A DNA stretch of 54,081 nucleotides, taken from positions 1 through 54,081 of IMG/VR virus record IMGVR_UViG_3300020021_000019; one strand, 5' to 3'. Source of the stretch: a virus. Of this stretch, positions 39,153-47,169 are shown one piece after another. Each line of letters begins with the position of its first letter. Position 1 is the stretch's first letter. A model generated the notes under the pieces. It did no database searches and had not been told where the DNA came from. It was given only the letters and a program-made list of their open reading frames with translations. Both the position numbers and the translations under genes were made by a program.

Positions 39153-39871
39153 GCGGCCTTCGCCACGCTCTGATCCATGGCATCGAGCTCGGCCTGAATC
39201 AGCCGTGCCCGTTCCTCGGCATCTTCAGGCGCCTCGGTCTTCGGCTCCCCGATGCCGAGGTGCTTGGCCAGCAGCGACCAGGCAAACTCGCGGGACTCCA
39301 TCTTCATCTCGAAGCCGTCCTTCGTCTCCTTCACCCCAGAGTAGACCAGCTTTGCGCCGGGTGACAACCGGCGGCTGTCCTTGAGCACCACCCGGTGGAT
39401 GCCATCACCGAAGCACTCTGGGCAGGCTGGGTTGGGCGCCTTCTTGATCGTGTAGCCGACACCCCCCTGGCTATCGAAGTCCGGGGTCTTCTTCGTGGCC
39501 TTGGTGTCGTAGGCCTCTTTCACCCGATCGAGCTCCCGCGGCGTGAACTGGTACTTAAAGTCTTTGCCGTAGCAGTAGCGGCAGGGCACTAACTGATTCT
39601 CTACCAACTCGTTCCGGTCGGTGCGCACGATCGCAATCAGATCCCTGATCACCTCGTCAGCCGTGATTCCGGTGCGTTCGGAACGGGCGAGATTGGCGAC
39701 TTTGATCGCTTCTGCGACCCGAGCATTCCCCAGCAGCCTCGGCCCGTTGGTCTCCGCCACCTTGTCCGTGCAGTTGTACGCCTCCCTGTACGCCTTAGAC
39801 GCGTTCAGGTCAACGACATAGAGCTCGACAAAGCGAGCCTGTTTGGGAGGGAGCGGCTTCGTGTCAGTCAC
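39149..39871 (-). CDS. terS: Terminase small subunit
   Basis: 240 residues. KQARFVELYVVDLNASKAYR, then KVAETNGPRLLGNARVAEAI is the N-terminal helix-turn-helix region of Terminase_2 proteins. An inserted zinc-like motif follows (CRYCYG ... CPECFGDG). The GTG start at 39871 overlaps the stop of the zinc-ribbon gene. Recognises phage DNA for packaging. Confidence 0.9.
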   Translation of the reverse strand: MTDTKPLPPKQARFVELYVVDLNASKAYREAYNCTDKVAETNGPRLLGNARVAEAIKVANLARSERTGITADEVIRDLIAIVRTDRNELVENQLVPCRYCYGKDFKYQFTPRELDRVKEAYDTKATKKTPDFDSQGGVGYTIKKAPNPACPECFGDGIHRVVLKDSRRLSPGAKLVYSGVKETKDGFEMKMESREFAWSLLAKHLGIGEPKTEAPEDAEERARLIQAELDAMDQSVAKAA

Positions 39872-40146
39872 GCGGACTTCGGCAGGCGGTATTCGGTGAC
39901 CTCCGACGATCGGCCGCACTTGCCACACCGCACACCGCGGCCGCTCTTCGCGTCGGAGAGGGACGCGAGCGGCTTGGCCGTGGCGATCACGAGCGACGGA
40001 ATCACCATCAGATCACCCTGGCAGTGGGGACAGACAACCTTGGTCGATAGACGAGTGGCCCTCCCCGCTGTCGTTGCAGGGAGGGCCACCGGGGCGCACT
40101 TCTGGTTGTCTGCAGCCAATATCACCCTCCGGTCCGAGTCGGTCAA
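39868..40146 (-). CDS. Zinc-ribbon protein
   Basis: 92 residues. CPHCQG (39-44) and CGKCGRS (74-80) form a zinc ribbon. The TTG start at 40146 overlaps the previous stop (TTGA). The coding region contains an 11-bp perfect inverted repeat (40055-40065 with 40079-40089). Lies directly before terminase. Unknown role. Confidence 0.6.
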   Translation of the reverse strand: MTDSDRRVILAADNQKCAPVALPATTAGRATRLSTKVVCPHCQGDLMVIPSLVIATAKPLASLSDAKSGRGVRCGKCGRSSEVTEYRLPKSA

Positions 40147-40298
40147 CGGTGGGGCTCCGGTGGTGGCTCAAGAAAGTCGCCGCGGAAGAACCGCTCGACC
40201 CATTCCTTGACCGCGGGGTCGCTGGCCTGATGGTCGGCAATTTCGACCTCTCTGGTAATCACTACCTCGCACAGATCGCGAACCTCGGAGAGTTTCAT
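40143..40298 (-). CDS. 51-aa hypothetical protein
   Basis: Begins MKLSEVRDLCEVVITREVEI with GGAGGGGG upstream, ATGA overlap with the previous stop, and ends RGDFLEPPPEPHR. Acidic, helical. No family recognised. Confidence 0.6.
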   Translation of the reverse strand: MKLSEVRDLCEVVITREVEIADHQASDPAVKEWVERFFRGDFLEPPPEPHR

Positions 40299-40477
40299 CG
40301 CCCCCTCCCGACATAGAGCAGGAGATCCCCGCTCCGTTCGTAATTGTGCTTCTCGAAGCGGATCGGCCCACTGCTCGCGACCCGTTCGATCTGGACGGTC
40401 CGCCGCCCGTCGTCCCAGATCTGCTGGCCGTTGAGCGGGCCACCGAGGCAGTCGATCATGCGCGCGAGGTTAGCCAT
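40295..40477 (-). CDS. 60-aa hypothetical protein
   Basis: Starts MANLARMIDCLGGPLNGQQI; the motif (C/G)GGPLnGq is common in small phage proteins of unknown function. Ends SGDLLLYVGRGR. TGATG junction with the 11-codon micro-ORF. Confidence 0.65.
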   Translation of the reverse strand: MANLARMIDCLGGPLNGQQIWDDGRRTVQIERVASSGPIRFEKHNYERSGDLLLYVGRGR

Positions 40478-40512
40478 CACGCCACCTGGGTGAGCGGGAG
40501 CTGGTCGGTCAT
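40477..40512 (-). CDS. 11-codon micro-ORF
   Basis: Encodes MTDQLPLTQVA. Its ATG overlaps the stop of the 138-aa gene (ATGA) and its TGA overlaps the next ATG (TGATG). It may be a translated spacer that keeps ribosomes coupled rather than a functional peptide. Confidence 0.4.
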   Translation of the reverse strand: MTDQLPLTQVA

Positions 40513-40925
40513 GCCGCAGGCTCCGGTTCCCGCGCGTCGCCAGGTTCGTCCGGCGGCAGCGCAAAGCATTTCCCCTGGATCTGCCGGCGCATCTCCACGA
40601 ATTGGAGGAAGCCCGGCTTCACGGGTCCAGCCGCGATAGTCGCGATCGGCGCGCCTTTCAACGGCTCCCGCTTCGGTGGCTGCCGGCGTTGGTCATGGAT
40701 TGATTGCCGCAATTCAGCCAGAGTCGGGAAATGGTCGAGATCGTAGAGGCACCGATCCACGGCCCGGGCCAGTTCCGCCGTCGTGCAGAGAAATCGGAGC
40801 GCGTCCCAGTAGACATTCATCCGCTGCTCACTGGCCGGGTGCTCGAGGTTCCAGCCGTGGGCGGCGTGGAGGCGCTTGGCCTGCGCCACGAAGCCTTCCC
40901 AGTCCAACCGGTTGATGACGCTCAT
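40509..40925 (-). CDS. Hypothetical replication-region protein
   Basis: 138 residues, helical. INRLDWEGFVAQAKRLHAAH, then HFPTLAELRQSIHDQRRQPP. The FPTLAEL pattern occurs in small phage proteins near replication initiators and may act as a helicase-loader-like or accessory protein. Coupled to the initiator (ATGA). Confidence 0.55.
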   Translation of the reverse strand: MSVINRLDWEGFVAQAKRLHAAHGWNLEHPASEQRMNVYWDALRFLCTTAELARAVDRCLYDLDHFPTLAELRQSIHDQRRQPPKREPLKGAPIATIAAGPVKPGFLQFVEMRRQIQGKCFALPPDEPGDAREPEPAA

Positions 40926-41698
40926 GCGGCGACCTCGCCTTTCGGTGGTGCGGCAGTCCAACTCGATCCATCCAACGCGGTCACTTTCGCCAGCACCCGC
41001 TCCGCCCGTCTGATGCAGCCGGCCAGAAACTCAGGGCTGAGACTCCGATCCTCGATCAGCGGGAAGTCCGCCAGCGCCTTACACAGCGAGGCCACCGAAC
41101 AGGGACGGCCTTCCGGCCGGTCAACACCCTCCAGCCACATCAGGAACCGGCGGGCCCAGGTATCCTGATCCGTGCTGGCCGGGAGTTTCTCGAACCATTC
41201 GACCACCGCATGGCGGTCCGGCTGTCCGAAAATCCGTCCGACCAACTCATCCACGGCAGCAGCAGGAACGTTCGTTCGTTCGTTCGTACCGTCCGTAGCC
41301 CCCACTTTCGCTTCACTTTTCCCCCACTTTTCCCCCATTTTTCCCTCAACAACTTCTGGGGGTTTTATGGGGGGTCGACTCCCTGACGGCTTCTTTTTGT
41401 CTTGCTCCCGGCGGGCCAGAAGTTTCTCCTGACGCCACCAGCCGCGGAGGTCGCCATCGGGGCACCATTCGCGCATGGCCTTGGCGAACTGGCCTTCCTT
41501 GCCGCGCCAGAGGGCCCACGATTCGAGCGCGATGTCGGGCACCTGATCGATCCGGCCATCCTGCCGGTGCTCCCCAAAGGCGCAGCACATCGCGTTGTAG
41601 TGGCCCAGCGCGTGGGCCTGCTGGATCTTGAGCCGGTCGGCCAGGAACAGCACGACTTCAGACCGTGGCGTCGCCACATCCCATCGTATCCAGGTCAT
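40922..41698 (-). CDS. Replication initiator-like protein (lambda O-like arrangement)
   Basis: 258 residues. N-terminal domain (1-100) resembles phage initiator winged-helix regions (WIRWDVATPRSEVVLFLADR, HALGHYNAMCCAFGEHRQDG). A low-complexity basic linker (100-150) is followed by a C-terminal helical domain (DELVGRIFGQPDRHAVVEWF ...). The linker DNA holds direct 11-bp repeats like iterons. The gene precedes the HerA-like gene product in order of expression only by position on the chromosome; overlap with it is ATGA. Confidence 0.6.
   Translation of the reverse strand: MTWIRWDVATPRSEVVLFLADRLKIQQAHALGHYNAMCCAFGEHRQDGRIDQVPDIALESWALWRGKEGQFAKAMREWCPDGDLRGWWRQEKLLARREQDKKKPSGSRPPIKPPEVVEGKMGEKWGKSEAKVGATDGTNERTNVPAAAVDELVGRIFGQPDRHAVVEWFEKLPASTDQDTWARRFLMWLEGVDRPEGRPCSVASLCKALADFPLIEDRSLSPEFLAGCIRRAERVLAKVTALDGSSWTAAPPKGEVAA
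41271..41286. repeat. Tetranucleotide repeat (TTCG)4
   Basis: Four perfect TTCG units (CGAA on the coding strand) in the linker of the replication initiator. As the unit is not a multiple of three, gain or loss of one copy would shift the reading frame. Confidence 0.9.
41304..41347. repeat. Four 11-bp direct repeats, candidate replication origin iterons
   Basis: Plus-strand units ACTTTCGCTTC, ACTTTTCCCCC, ACTTTTCCCCC and ATTTTTCCCTC follow each other without gaps. The 11-bp period does not fit the codon frame, so selection is on DNA. They lie in the linker part of the initiator gene, next to a T-rich tract (41341-41367), as lambda iterons lie in gene O. Confidence 0.65.
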
Positions 41699-43464
41699 CG
41701 CCGGGCCTCCAGGAAGAGCACGGGCTTAGCGACGACTCGGCCGGTGGACGGGTAGTCGATGAAGCCAAGGGTCCGGAGTCGGCTGACGGCGTTGGCAAAT
41801 CCCTTCGAGGCGAGATTGCCGTACCCGGCTGCCGCGGCGACCGTGGTCTTTTCCAGGGAGTCAGGGTAGGCCTCGATAATCGGACGGAGGATCTTCTCCG
41901 AGGCCCCGCCGAGGACCGCGAGCAACCGTGCCTGCAGCTCCTGGGTGGATCGTGGCGCCGCGACTGCGTTGGCGTTGTCGCGGCCATGATCGGTGAGCGC
42001 GACGACGCCTGGAGCGGGGTAGGTGATCGCGCCCGCAGTCTTCAATCCGCTGATGGCGTTCGCGAAGCCTTTGCTGGCGAGGTTGCTGTACCCGGCGAGT
42101 AGCGCCACCAGTTCCTTCTCTGGGTTCTCCGATCCCAGCGCCTCGAGCTCGGCCAAGGCATCGAGGATGCGCTGCTCGACGCCCGACACCCCCCCAAGGC
42201 TCGCCTTCCGGGCCATCGGAATGGCAGTCTTCCGGATTGCCGCCCTCGTTTGAGGCGGGACGCGGTGCGTCTCCCTCGAGAAGTTTCCTGCCAGAATCAC
42301 TGGTGGCTTCAGGAGGCGCGCGAACGCGCTCTCAAAGCGGCTTACCGACTCGGCGTTGTCCGCCACGAGCTGGCGGGCCACGGCGGTATTCGATTCGAGG
42401 TGCGCCGAGAGCTGCTCCACGGCCGCACGCTCCTCAGCCGTGAGCATCGGGACTTCCCGTATATCTGGCTTGACAGATAACGGGGCAGGGGAGGCCGCCG
42501 CCGCCTTCTGCCGAACATCCCGCTCGAGCTCAGCAATTCGCCGGCGCAGGGCCTTGGGATCGTCCTGCTCGGCTGTCTTGACGACCTCGGCCAGATCGGT
42601 GCGCAGCGCCTCGACGTCGACCTTAGCCAGCGTGGCGGCCTTTGCAGCTTTGCCGACCTCCGGGGTCGCTGAGGCGTCGAAGGTGGTCTTCTTGGCGAAG
42701 TGCACCCGCTGGAAGATCCGGAGCCAGGACGGCGACCAGACGTAGCCTTCGGCTTGGGCCAAGCCGGGGAGCTCACCGACCAGTTTGCGATCGGCGCCGG
42801 CCTCCTGGACCCACTCATCGAGCGCCTTCCGCTCGTGGGTGCCGTTGACCTGCAGGACGCAGAGGCACTCGACCTGCGAGAGCACCTCCTTGTTAACCGA
42901 TTGCGGCCGCTGGGTGACCAGCGTGGCGCCGACCCCGTAGTTCCGGCCCAGTCGGATGATGTTCTCGAACGCCCCCAGCATCCGCGCCTCGTCTGGGCCC
43001 GTCCGCTGCGGGATGAACTTCTGCGACTCTTCCACGACCAGGTGCACGGCCGACCGCTGGGTCTTCTTGAGGTGGAAGAATTCCTCGGCGAAGGCCGCGG
43101 CGAACCGCTTCCGCTCACCCTCTCGAAATGGCGAGAGGTCAAGCACGGCCGACACCCGCTTCTCGACCAGGAACCGGGCCACCTTGGCGCCCGACTCCGG
43201 AGTCAGCGGTACGTCGCCGTGCTCCCCACCGAGGACGAAGATGTCTTTGCCCTTGCCCTTCCCATCGGCCGCGACACGGAGGGACCACCAATTCCCGACC
43301 GGATCGATCACGATGACCTGGGCGCCGGCGTCCAGCATCTGCTCCGCGAGCAGCTGGGCCAGGTAGGTCTTGCCGGCGCCTTTGCGGCCGATCGCGGCCA
43401 AGGTCTGCGTGACCGCATCGAGCGGGAGCGACAGCTCGCGGGCCAGCTTGAGGGAGGTGGTCAT
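41695..43464 (-). CDS. HerA/FtsK-like P-loop ATPase
   Basis: 589 residues. Walker A GRKGAGKT (26-33), IVIDPVGNWWSL, Walker B HLVVEESQKF with the acidic pair, and TLVTQRPQSVNKEV with an Arg/Gln sensor resemble the HerA family (DUF87-type). A coiled coil follows (about 270-330). At the C-terminus two similar winged-helix-like repeats start GYSNLASKGFANAI and GYGNLASKGFANAV. The start at 43464 overlaps the upstream stop (ATGA). Could be the replicative or resection motor; no DnaB or AAA loader is seen. Confidence 0.75.
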   Translation of the reverse strand: MTTSLKLARELSLPLDAVTQTLAAIGRKGAGKTYLAQLLAEQMLDAGAQVIVIDPVGNWWSLRVAADGKGKGKDIFVLGGEHGDVPLTPESGAKVARFLVEKRVSAVLDLSPFREGERKRFAAAFAEEFFHLKKTQRSAVHLVVEESQKFIPQRTGPDEARMLGAFENIIRLGRNYGVGATLVTQRPQSVNKEVLSQVECLCVLQVNGTHERKALDEWVQEAGADRKLVGELPGLAQAEGYVWSPSWLRIFQRVHFAKKTTFDASATPEVGKAAKAATLAKVDVEALRTDLAEVVKTAEQDDPKALRRRIAELERDVRQKAAAASPAPLSVKPDIREVPMLTAEERAAVEQLSAHLESNTAVARQLVADNAESVSRFESAFARLLKPPVILAGNFSRETHRVPPQTRAAIRKTAIPMARKASLGGVSGVEQRILDALAELEALGSENPEKELVALLAGYSNLASKGFANAISGLKTAGAITYPAPGVVALTDHGRDNANAVAAPRSTQELQARLLAVLGGASEKILRPIIEAYPDSLEKTTVAAAAGYGNLASKGFANAVSRLRTLGFIDYPSTGRVVAKPVLFLEARR

Positions 43465-43724
43465 ACCCGCCTCCAGGTGTAGCCATTGACGCTGGTGATC
43501 TGGTGGGCGAGGGATAGCCGCCGGCAGGCAGCATCCGCGGCATGACTCGACAGATCCGACCGTCGCGCGATCTCCATCACGCCGAACGTGCCGCTGGCCA
43601 GCACATCGAGCACCCGGCGCTCCTGCTCCTCCGGGCCCGGCGTGTGGTCGTGGCGGTCCGTGGTGCGCGGGACGTGGATGCGGGGGCCGTAGTTCGGCAA
43701 CCGGCGTTGGCTCGGGAGGGTCAT
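43461..43724 (-). CDS. Winged-helix-like DNA-binding protein
   Basis: 87 residues. RRVLDVLASGTFGVMEIARR, then SDLSSHAADAACRRLSLA form a helix-turn-helix with a C-terminal wing (ITSVNGYTWRRV). N-terminal 30 residues basic and unstructured. First gene after attP; probably a regulator or loader for the ATPase downstream. Confidence 0.6.
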   Translation of the reverse strand: MTLPSQRRLPNYGPRIHVPRTTDRHDHTPGPEEQERRVLDVLASGTFGVMEIARRSDLSSHAADAACRRLSLAHQITSVNGYTWRRV

Positions 43725-43772
43725 GCCAGCGTTCCCCGTGCAACAATCGGGGTGAATTGGGCCAAAGTGGAA

Positions 43773-44065
43773 TGTCTACGCCGTTTGTCTACGCCGGGGG
43801 CACAATTCGGCGCCTTTTCGGCTGACTTGGACCCTCCTTTATATCTGCGTACCGAGCCAGAAACAGGCGTGCTAGCGGAACCCCATGTCGGTGTGCCAGA
43901 TGGGGCAAAAGTGCTTTCCCCGCTTATGTCTGATAAGCGTGAGGTCCGAAGTTCAAATCTTCGCAGGCCCATTTCGTAACCCCTTGTGGTGTTAGGTAGT
44001 TGCAGTGATCCGGCGTAGACGCGACTGTGTGTCATTTGGGGCTGTCTACGCCGTTGTCTACGTCG
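43773..44065. other. attP: Phage attachment site attP with integrase arm repeats
   Basis: The core 43930-43971 (plus strand) is the 3' half of tRNA-Ile(GAT): loop CTGATAA, stem GCGTG, AGGTC, T arm CGAAG-TTCAAAT-CTTCG, then CAGGCCCA, with no CCA. Upstream sequence does not continue the tRNA. Five copies of TGTCTACGCCG flank it: 43773-43783, 43786-43796, inverted 44011-44020, 44043-44053 and 44055-44065 (one mismatch). These fit integrase arm sites on both sides. The integrase gene ends inside the right arm. Host site is thus probably a tRNA-Ile(GAT) gene. Confidence 0.85.
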
Positions 44066-45332
44066 GATCATGGTGCACCTCGGCCACTTCCCCTCGAATC
44101 CTCGCCCGGATCACCTTCGCTCCGTCCCTTGCCGTCTTGCTCTCCTGGTCCCGGTAGATGCGTTCCGGCACCTGCGTATCCGACCACCCGCCGATCTCTT
44201 TCAGCTCATCCCGGCTCGCGCCGCCTTCCACCGTTGCATCGACCGCCTGGCGCCGGATGCCGTAGGGGCCGCGGCCATCTGCGTGCTCGATCTGGCAGGC
44301 CACCTCGTTCAGTCGGTGCCACTTCCGCACGGCCGTCCCGGTCACCGGCTCGGCGTCCGCCTGCGCGGGCCTGGCCACCCCTTCACCCTTCCGTCCGCCT
44401 TTGAGTTGTCCCTGGGGGAAAAGCGGGTAATCGATGGCCAGCTTCTCGAGATCGCGGAGATAGCCATCGATCAGGCAGGCCTGCACGATGATGAGCTGTC
44501 CGGTCGTCAGGTGTACGACGGCGCCCCGCTTCTTCCCCCGGCCCCGCACCGTGAAGGTCCCGGCCTCGAGGTCAACGTCCGATCGGCGTTGTTTCCGCAC
44601 CTGGCCGAGTCGGAGCTCGGCCCCCAACGTGAGCAGCAGGCCGTACCGGGGCTCGATCTTCGGCGCGTTCCGAATCAGGGCCCGCATCTCCTCGAGCGTG
44701 TAGCGCGGCCGCTTGGGCTCTGGGGCTTCCAGCTCATCGCGCAGCTTCTTCTTCCACTGGGACTCCGGTAGACACTGGCCCTCCTCGATGTGCCCTTCAT
44801 CGCGGAGCCACTGCGCCACCGCCAGGAGCCGGCCGACCGTGATCTCGGCGCCCCGGACCCCGATGTGCCCCTCTTTCCGAAGTTCCCGGGCGCGCCGCCG
44901 TCCGAGCTCCCGGATGTCCGCTTTGCCGATCGTGGCGAACGTCCGTGCCGGGCCCCAGATCCGGGTGATGTCGGTCATCGCCCGGAGCACCTCCCGGCGA
45001 TGCGGCGTGTCCTTCGGGTAGCAGCCCCGATCCCGATCCTGCATCAGCACGGTCGCCTGGGCGATCGTGAGCGGAGCCGCGGCGCGACGCTCGACAGCCG
45101 GCAGGTTGCCGAGCAGCGCCTGGTGCTTGGCCTCCGCTTCTTTGATGGCCCACCGTTCCACCTCCTTCAGGATCCGACCGTTCGCCATCCGGAGCATTTT
45201 CTTGAGGGAGCGGTAGCGCCAGTTCTTCTGGTCGCGCCATATCAGGTAGAGCCGGTGGCCCCGCGTGGCGAGCTCCAGCACCGTCACCTTGTGCGGAATC
45301 TCCCCGACGCCATAGGACCACGGTTCGGTCAT
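44058..45332 (-). CDS. int: Tyrosine site-specific integrase
   Basis: 424 residues. Arm-binding and core-binding domains (1-205) precede the catalytic domain. Arg241 (LRLGQVRK) is catalytic Arg I; GPYGIRRQ gives Arg360 with Tyr357 in place of the usual His; IGGW gives Trp383; the nucleophile is Tyr393 in RIYRDQ. Start at 45332 overlaps the excisionase-like stop (ATGA); the long upstream ORF extension is shadow. Adjacent to attP at its 3' end. Confidence 0.88.
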   Translation of the reverse strand: MTEPWSYGVGEIPHKVTVLELATRGHRLYLIWRDQKNWRYRSLKKMLRMANGRILKEVERWAIKEAEAKHQALLGNLPAVERRAAAPLTIAQATVLMQDRDRGCYPKDTPHRREVLRAMTDITRIWGPARTFATIGKADIRELGRRRARELRKEGHIGVRGAEITVGRLLAVAQWLRDEGHIEEGQCLPESQWKKKLRDELEAPEPKRPRYTLEEMRALIRNAPKIEPRYGLLLTLGAELRLGQVRKQRRSDVDLEAGTFTVRGRGKKRGAVVHLTTGQLIIVQACLIDGYLRDLEKLAIDYPLFPQGQLKGGRKGEGVARPAQADAEPVTGTAVRKWHRLNEVACQIEHADGRGPYGIRRQAVDATVEGGASRDELKEIGGWSDTQVPERIYRDQESKTARDGAKVIRARIRGEVAEVHHDPT

Positions 45333-45643
45333 GACGCCTTCTCCAGCCGGACGGCATTGGGGGCAATCCGGTAGCCCCGACCGGCGCGCTCGGCGGGCAG
45401 CTGCCCCTGGTGGATCCAGTTCCGTACCGTCTGCTCCGCAATCCCATGCGCCGCGGCGTACTGCTCGACTGAGACGGTGGCGCACTCCGCCTTGAGCATT
45501 GCGCAGCGGGTGTCCAGCTCCCCGGCGCACCAGTCCAGGGCATCGGCGACCGGATCGGACTTCGCCACCTTCCGCCGGCGCTCCGCCTCGGCCCGCCAGT
45601 CCCGGGACACGGACTGCACGGAGGCGAGGAGTTCGTAGATCAT
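45329..45643 (-). CDS. Excisionase-like helix-turn-helix protein
   Basis: 104 residues. The C-terminal half is a MerR/Xis-type DNA-binding domain: VEQYAAAHGIAEQTVRNWIH, then QGQLPAERAGRGYRI. N-terminal half helical. GAGAGGTGA precedes the start. Coupled to integrase; likely directs excision or controls int. Confidence 0.7.
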   Translation of the reverse strand: MIYELLASVQSVSRDWRAEAERRRKVAKSDPVADALDWCAGELDTRCAMLKAECATVSVEQYAAAHGIAEQTVRNWIHQGQLPAERAGRGYRIAPNAVRLEKAS

Positions 45644-45699
45644 TTCACCTCTCCATTCTTCGGTTCCGCCGTCCGGCCGCCCGGCACGCACGCGCTCAC
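45640..45699 (-). CDS. 19-codon micro-ORF
   Basis: GTG start overlaps the stop of the 56-aa membrane protein (GTGA) and the TGA overlaps the excisionase-like start (ATGA). Product begins MSACVPGG. Probably a coupling spacer. Confidence 0.35.
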   Translation of the reverse strand: MSACVPGGRTAEPKNGEVK

Positions 45700-45866
45700 G
45701 GACGCACCCACTTGTCGATGGCGATCCAGAGCGCCACGAGCGCAACAATCGGCCAGAGCATTGCCGCCGCGAACGATTTCGCGTGACTGTCCATCGTCGG
45801 GTCGTTCATCTCGTAGCAGGTCGCGGCGAGGAATCCGCCGAGCCACATGCAGATCAGGCCGCTCAT
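45696..45866 (-). CDS. 56-aa two-pass membrane protein
   Basis: Hydrophobic segments LICMWLGGFLAATCY and AMLWPIVALVALWIAI. AAGGAGG lies 6 bp upstream; start overlaps the previous stop (ATGA). Function unknown. Confidence 0.6.
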   Translation of the reverse strand: MSGLICMWLGGFLAATCYEMNDPTMDSHAKSFAAAMLWPIVALVALWIAIDKWVRP

Positions 45867-46036
45867 TGCGTGCCTCCTTCAGGGCCTGTCCCGTCCGGGG
45901 ACACCGGGACGGGGGGCGGATCATCGTGGCGCTTGCCGCCGGGTCGGGGCGTGGAAATACTGTTCCGCGCGTTCAGCGTCCAGTACGTCCCACCGATGGC
46001 GGTATAGTTCCGCTCGAACTTCGTCAGCTCAGCCAT
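45863..46036 (-). CDS. 57-aa hypothetical protein
   Basis: MAELTKFERNYTAIGGTYWT followed by a proline-rich tail. Overlaps the ASCH gene end by 8 bp (ATGGCTGA). The N-terminal MAE and its junction recur at 46672-46679. Confidence 0.55.
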   Translation of the reverse strand: MAELTKFERNYTAIGGTYWTLNARNSISTPRPGGKRHDDPPPVPVSPDGTGPEGGTQ

Positions 46037-46679
46037 TGGTCCCCTCCGGCGCGGCAACGGCGCGGAACTCGATGACCCAGACCCATGGATTCGTCGCCCA
46101 GCCGAAGCCGCGCTTGGCGTTGATGGAGTCCCACAAATAGTGGAACGTGTCGCGGTTGTTGACTTGTGGCACCTCGGGATCACCAGCCCGATCTAATTGC
46201 CTTTGATATTCGCACACCGCCTCGTCGGTCAAGCCGTGTATGCCCTCTGCTTGGGCATCCGTCTCGCTGATCTCTTGCAGCCGCTCGACTCGGACCGCCG
46301 TGATCTCCAGTGTGAGCCGCGAGGCCCAGCGGGGCATGTGGATGGACGGCTTCCACGGGCCAGCTTCCCCGTCGCCCTCACGGTCCCACGGGTCAGCCTT
46401 GTATTCGATCCGGGCGTCCAGCGCGACAGGCTGGCGCTCAATTTCGCCGTGGTCGAAGAAGCTCTCCCGCACCCAGAGATGATCGCCGGGTTGGCCGTAG
46501 GGGCAGCGCAGCATCTCGTCTCCATCCTGCCACCGGCCCTCGCAGAGCCACGGATTGTGGTCTCTCGGATCGTCTTTGAAGGCCACCCGCCGCGTCTGAG
46601 TCTTGGTGCCGTCCAGAATGGCGCGGACCATCGGCGAGCTGAACAAGATCGGGCGCTCGCGTACCGCCGTCTCAGCCAT
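46029..46679 (-). CDS. ASCH-domain phage protein
   Basis: 216 residues. RPILFSSPMVRAILDGTKTQ then TRRV, GQPGDHLWVRESF, and MPRWASRLTLEITAVRVERL are the hallmarks of the phage ASCH family often found in early operons. Different subfamily from the 298-666 protein. Probably binds modified nucleotides or RNA. Overlaps both neighbours by 8 bp. Confidence 0.85.
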   Translation of the reverse strand: MAETAVRERPILFSSPMVRAILDGTKTQTRRVAFKDDPRDHNPWLCEGRWQDGDEMLRCPYGQPGDHLWVRESFFDHGEIERQPVALDARIEYKADPWDREGDGEAGPWKPSIHMPRWASRLTLEITAVRVERLQEISETDAQAEGIHGLTDEAVCEYQRQLDRAGDPEVPQVNNRDTFHYLWDSINAKRGFGWATNPWVWVIEFRAVAAPEGTNG

Positions 46680-47169
46680 TGGCGCCCCCGGGGCGGCGGG
46701 ACCGATACTCGGCGATCACGGCTCGGGACTGCTCCAATGTGATTCGGGATGGCCTGGGGGCAGAGAAGGTCGATGGCCCATACCGTAAGACCTTGGAGAC
46801 CTCGACAACATTCAACGCGAGGCCTTCCAGCCGTGGGTCGGTCGCGTAGCCCAGATCGAGTAGCAGGTTAGCAGCTAGGATCGTGTCGGCGGCGCACTCC
46901 TGGATCGCGGCGGCGCGGGACGCGGCACAAGCGGCGTCGAGGTCGGCTTGGTAGTAGGTGCGGGTCGGGGGCTGGATCAGGTGCGCGGCCAGTGACGACC
47001 CTTCCGGGTCGAGTCGCGCAATCAGGTCACCGATCACATCGACTGGCGGCTTCCACTCGACCGGCTCCGGGGGCTTCGCCATCTTCTGGCTATCGCATGT
47101 CGGGCACGATCCAGCCGACGTAAACTCGGTGCCATGATATGGGCACGGTCCAAAGAATGGTGCGCTCAC
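46672..47169 (-). CDS. Hypothetical protein with N-terminal zinc site
   Basis: 165 residues from GTG 47169 (GTGA overlap). CPYHG and CPTCDS (about 8-27) suggest a zinc knuckle. Helical middle and basic C-terminus (IAEYRSRRPGGANG). No family recognised. Confidence 0.6.
   Translation of the reverse strand: MSAPFFGPCPYHGTEFTSAGSCPTCDSQKMAKPPEPVEWKPPVDVIGDLIARLDPEGSSLAAHLIQPPTRTYYQADLDAACAASRAAAIQECAADTILAANLLLDLGYATDPRLEGLALNVVEVSKVLRYGPSTFSAPRPSRITLEQSRAVIAEYRSRRPGGANG

Noticed and set aside
40055-40089. 11-bp perfect inverted repeat in the zinc-ribbon gene
   Set aside because: Strong stem but no T tract on either strand, and it lies inside a coding region; chance occurrence in high-GC DNA is plausible.
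43721-44071. 116-codon minus-strand ORF across attP
   Set aside because: Its sequence (GLRRFELRTSRL) is the usual translation of antisense tRNA; the DNA is explained by attP core and arm repeats.
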